DNA of 64,000 nucleotides from Ariolimax columbianus (taxonomy: Eukaryota; Mollusca; Gastropoda; Stylommatophora; Arionidae). Under the pieces are notes generated by a model, which saw only the letters and a list, made by a program, of their open reading frames with translations, was not told the DNA's origin and searched no databases. A program made the position numbers and the translations under genes. The stretch is taken from assembly GCA_036924085.1 (NCBI GenBank), contig JAVGWX010000004.1:78632941-78696940 (forward strand), given 5' to 3'. Positions within the stretch are counted from its first letter, which is position 1. Every line of letters starts with the position of its first letter. Shown piece after piece: positions 53,001-59,000 of this stretch.

Positions 53001-56000
53001 TCTTTATTTCCTGATTATTATCTAATTTATTTTGTATTTTTGTTGTTGTGAATGCCCACAATAAGTGGTTTTACTCTTTTTTACGCCCCGATTAGGACGT
53101 TTAGTGGCGAGTTGCAGTAGCGTTCCTCACATCTCGAGCGTACTGATGAAGGTGAATCAAGGTCATCCAGGTGGTTGTGCTAAGCTTGGCTTTATCTGCA
53201 TGTCGCTCACTACTACAGAGATCACGTCGATACCTCGCCTTGTTAGCCAAACTGTCAAGAAGAACATTCCGTTTCCAGGAAAGATTACTAGGAAGCCGAG
53301 GTGATGGTCTTGGCCAGTACATTTTGCCTGACCCAGACTAACATGTCTGATCAGTATGTTTAGCCTGACCAGATGCTAGTCTTCGTCCCCAGGGCACACA
53401 TGTAAAGAATCGACTGTAGAGTCATCGTGCATTCTTGTACCTTTGGTCGGCTCGCTTTCCATGAGCCTCAGCGATGCAGTTTCACTCTGCAATTTGAACA
53501 CCTTGTGCAATCCTAGCGTTCTATGCAAACATCTCTCTGGAGGTGACATCAATGTTGAAGCTTCTCAGAGACACTTTCAATGAGTCTCTATAGTGTGCTT
53601 TTGGTCCCCCTGATGAGCGTCTGCCTGTTCTGAGCTCACCATGTAGCAGCTGCTTAGGCAGAAACTTATCGGGCATATGTACATGTCCCATCCATCTTAT
53701 CTGGGCTTTTTAACAGAAGCATTTGGATGCTCAATAAGAGATAATAATGATTAGACAAGAATATAGGAGATTATGTACCATCAGGGATCAAGATGCTGAG
53801 TAGTGAGTGCATGAGCTGCAGCGGTCAGTGACCCATAGTTGATTGCTAGCGTCAGGGCCAACGAACCAGAGCTTGGTTCTACACGTGTCTGTGGTGATCC
53901 TTGATAACAGGCTGCAGCAGAGCTTTTTTCAGGGCTTGTTGATAGCGATAGATGACGAAGAAGAAAATATACCATCAACGTCTGAACAATATTTTCAGGA
54001 CAAATGCAGATAAAGAATGTATAGTCAATAACTAAATGTAACCCAAAGCAAAAGCAATGGTCATAACAAGAGAGAGAACATGAATTTAATGACAAACTAA
54101 AGAAGCAGAAAGTATTTTTTTAACTAGTGGCGATTTCTGAGATTTTGCAAATAGCAGATGGAAGTTGTAAAATAAAAGGGAAGAACAGTATCGCCCAAGC
54201 TCGAGCTGGATGTGCTGCAGTGCATCCTTGGACTATTGAGTTTGTTCTCGTGAGCACTTTGGGTTTTGGGGGGGGGGTTTTAAGATCCCTAATTCTCTTT
54301 TCTTTCTTCTGCATTCGTCCTAAAAGGGATATTTTGTTACATTGTTTCATAGTTTACTGTGAGTCTGCTACATCTGTACCTTTTGGCCCGACACATCCGA
54401 TTTCAGCACTGCATTTTCTGGGACTGGGTTTGCTTTCCTTCTTCATTCTCTCCGCCAGGCTGCAGTCTGTTTTCAGGACCGGCACTTGAAAGTGGACTAT
54501 AGTCTTGATCAGCACTGATTTGCAGGCTCTGATGTAAGTCCCTGGCTGCTGTCACCTCAGTCACTGCTGCATCTTAAGCCACTCCCTCCCAATCCTTAGT
54601 GTGGAACAAATTTTCATCTTGTGTTCATGGTGTTTGTTTACTGAATAATGCTGTTTGCCTCTTGAACAACTGCCTGCATCCCTACCCTCTAATATGGGCT
54701 TCTACAAGCAGGTATTTGTTATTTCCAAGGCGAGTGCGGCTTTTGGAAGACTAGGAGAAAATGTTTGGGACTGGCATGGAATCAGTGTTGCCACCAAGAT
54801 TGGTGTGTTTCGTGCTGTTGTGTTAACCTCCCATTTGTACACATGCGAAACATGGACAGTCTATAGCAGGCATGTCAGGAAACTTAATCGTTTCCATGTA
54901 AACTGTCTCCGCAGACTGCTCAGGATCGGTTGGCAGGACAGAGTGCCCAACTCTGAAGTCATCAGCTGGGCTAGACTCTCTGGCATCCATATGCTGCTAC
55001 AGAGAGCCCAGATCAGATGGACAGGTCATGTTGGTCGCATGTCAGATGAGCGCCTTCATAAAAAACTGTTGTACAGTGAGCTCATGACAGGACAGCGCTC
55101 GCAGGGGAAATAAAAGAAAAGATACAGAGACACTCTAAAAGTTTCTTTGAAGAGTTTCTCCATTGATGTTGCTGGCTGGGAGCTGCTTGCTCCGAACCGC
55201 TCAGCCTGGCGCACTGCCATCACACATGGTGCTTGCATCACTGAGCAGAGGACCATCACGGAGGTGCAGGAAAAGCGAGCTGCACGAAAGAAAAGAATGC
55301 AAGACTGCCCAACTACAAATGCTGTTGACATGTGCCACACGTGCGGTAGAGTTTGTCATGCTCAGATTGGACTGTACAGTCATATGTGGTCACATCTGAA
55401 TAAACATTCCTGACGCTGCCGCCATCTTTGCTTGCGATGGGCAACTAATTAATGTCTTGTTATGTGACCAAAATAATGTAACTGTCTGACCCTGATTTCG
55501 GTCATTTCACCCCCAACTTTTTCAATTCCTACTCATTTGTTTTCTTCTCTTCCAAGAAATGTGATCCAATCTACTATATACCCACATTTCAAAGACGTCA
55601 ATACACTTTTCCAACTTGTTATTCAGTGTCCATGTTTCTGCGCCATAAAGTAGTGACGAGTGTACATAACACCTGTCAATTCTCATTTTAAAATTACTAT
55701 TTATCTGTTTGGATGTCAGTATGTGTCGCAAGTTGCTGAAGACCATCTTGGCCATACCTATTCTCTTTCTGATTTCTTTTTCACAGCTGCCTTCTTTCGT
55801 TATTATATGACCTAGAAATGAGAAACTCTGTACCTGTTCCAGTAGATCATTTATTTGTACCTGCATACATGGTTTCTTGTCACATTTCCAAAGTATCATA
55901 GTCTTTGTTTTCTTTATGTTTATGTCTAATCCAAACTCTTGACTTATTTTGTATATTGTTGTTACAAGCTCCTGTAATTCTTGCTCACTTTTTGACATCA

Positions 56001-59000
56001 AAACAGTATGTGAGCAGAATGTAATACGAGGCTTTCCAGTGTCATCACTGACCAAGGAAAAAAAGATCAATGTACAGCACTATTTATCCCAGGGCTTTCA
56101 AGAGGGGCTACAACTGCGCTCCACAGTGTTTCAAGTAAATTATATTTAACACTTTGTGAACTGATCCTTTCTTGTGTATGTTAACATACACATCTCTATC
56201 TGATTTTTGTATTAACATACACACCTCCATCTGATTCTTGTGTTAACATACACACCTCCATCTGATTTTTGTGTTAACATACACACCTCCATCTGATTCT
56301 TGTGTTAACATACACATCTCCATCTGATTCTTGTGTTAATATACACACCTCCATCTGATTCTTGTGTTAACATACACATCTCCATCTGATTCTTGTGTTA
56401 ACATACACACCTCCATCTGATTCTTGTGTTAACATACACACCTCCATCTGATTCTTGTGTTAGCATACACACCTCCATATGATCATTTTGTTAACATACA
56501 CACCTCCATCTGATTCTTGTGTTAACATACACACCTCCATCTGATTCTTGTGTTAACATACACACCTCCATATGATTATTTTGTTAACATACACATCTCC
56601 ATCTGATTCTTGCGTTAACATGCACACACCTCCATCTGATTCTTGTGTTAACATACACACCTCCATCTGATTCTTGTGTTAACATACACATCTCTATCTG
56701 ATTCTTGTGTTAACATACACACCTCCATCTGATTCTTGTGTTAACATACACACCTCCATCTGATTCTTGTGTTAACATACACATCTCTATCTGATTCTTG
56801 TGTTAACATACACACCTCCATCTGATTCTTGTGTTAACATACACATCTCTATCTGATTCTTGTGTTAACATACACACCTCCATCTGATTCTTGTGTTAAC
56901 ATACACACCTCTATCTGATTCTTGTGTTAACATACACACCTCCATCTGATTCTTGTGTTAACATACACACCTCCATCTGATTCTTGTGCGTATGTTATCA
57001 TACATACCTCCATTTTATTTTCGAGCCAGGCCACATGCAAAGAGAATGATGTCTTTTCAATTTTACCTAATCAGCTGGTGCATGGACGGCCAAAGTGCCG
57101 AGATCATGACAGATGGTCCTTTCTATCATGGCCAGCTTTAAGAGCTGGTCTGCCGGGATATCCTTGGCAAGGCTGGCTACATGTTCAAAATGGGCCAAAT
57201 GGCAACAGTTTAAATTGTGAATGTGCTCTTGAGGCCTGGTGTCGTTTTGAGACCCAGTGGTACCAATGGATCAAAATAGTTCACTAATAAATGCACATGT
57301 TGACCACAACCGAATGGTCTGCCAAGGTCTTTGTGTATTACAAAGACAGGAATAACACCACTGCCTCACAGACAACATGTCGTAAGAGGTGACTAACTGT
57401 GTGACATGGACAAGAATAGCACCACGGCCACACAGACAACATGTCGTAAGAGGTGACTAACTGTGTGACATGACATAACACTGGCCATGTTTAGGTGATT
57501 TGTTAAGAGCAGCATAGATGGCGCCTAATAGGCTGTGGATCTACTTTGCTCTAATGTTTGAGTCTATTAAGATGGACTTGCACATCCATTAACCATCCTC
57601 GGCGACATTTGTCCTGCTCAAGCCTAGCCCGCTAAGCAGGAAATCCTCCTCCTTCCAGCTACATCCTGCAGGAGCTGGGACCTGGACAGGGGCATCCACA
57701 TCTTTAGAAGTACAGGGTCGACTAAGACTAAGAATGCGCATGTCAAAGGCTTCAATTAGCTTCTGATCACCCTGCAGAATAGTTCAGGTTTTGGAACAGT
57801 GCAACAGGTTTTATGTAAATTTATAGCTTAGTTATCAGTGAAAGCCTCTGTTGGTTCCAGACTCAATTTAGAGCATTCATAGATTATGCAGCCAGTTCAA
57901 CTCTTAGAATAATATCTGGGTGGCAACGTGCGTCAAAGTTTTGTTTCCTGCTCAGGTAAATGAAATCCTCAGTGGAGTTGATATGGTTGCCATAGACAGT
58001 AATTCCTGCTGTTGTAGGATTGTAGCCAAGATTTTGTATCTTGGATTTTGACCTTGAGATGTGGAGACCTTATCTAGATGAAAGGTCTTCTAGGTGCTGC
58101 AGTGGTTTTATCAGGGCCTGAGGCTGGGAGCTTGGTATGACTGTGTCATCTGCGAAGTTGAGGTCGGTCACACGCAACTGTTCCTTGGTGACACCTGTGT
58201 TGTACATCTCCAAGTGACCGAGGATCCAGTCCATGGCATGCAGAACAATGCTGGGTGCGAGGACGCATTCCTGCCAGGCACCAGATGATGTAGAGAACCT
58301 GTCCAAGAGATTGTGACTCCTCATCTCAAACCCCACGTGGTGGACAGCGTGGGCTAGTGGTTAAGTGTCACGGCTCACAATCCGAAGGAGCTGGGTTCGG
58401 TCCCCATCACAGCACTAGCCGTTACCCCGGGGAAGCAAACCCTTAGAAAATGCAAGAGGAAGCAGACCCATACATAAAATGCATGCTGAAGTCGGATCGA
58501 CTGGGCCAACAAGCGCAAAATAAAAATCACAGTCCAACGCATACACCTTGGGGATTAGAGAAATAAAGCAAACGTAAAAATTAAAAAAACGCCCCACTGA
58601 TATCTGTCTGGTTCTTTCCAACATTTCCCCATTTGTGATCTTATCATAATATTTCAATCCCTCTATTCCGTGCCTGGCAAGGAGAGTCCGGGAGAACAAT
58701 GCGATGTTTCACTACACCAAGGCCTTGGTCTATCAGAGCTGCATTATTGGCACTCTCATGTGTGGAAGTGAGACTTGGAGCACTTAAACTAAGCAGGAAC
58801 AGCGGCTCATCACCTTTCACATGAGGTGCCTGCAGCATATATTGAGGATTGGGGGGCAAGAGACAGTGCCATATAATGTGATTTTACAGCGAGCAAATAC
58901 TTCCAGCCAATGACGTCTTTGATGGTTGGGGCATGTTTACCACATGGAAGATAAACAACTGCCAAAGGATAGATATCACCAATAGACAGCTGACCATTGG

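Noticed and set aside
52767..53051. Hydrophobic 94-residue open frame
   Set aside because: It is AT-rich low-complexity sequence; hydrophobicity follows from TTT/ATT/CTT codons.
10878..57000. CRISPR arrays
   Set aside because: The tandem repeats have no unique spacers between units, and the context is an animal intron.
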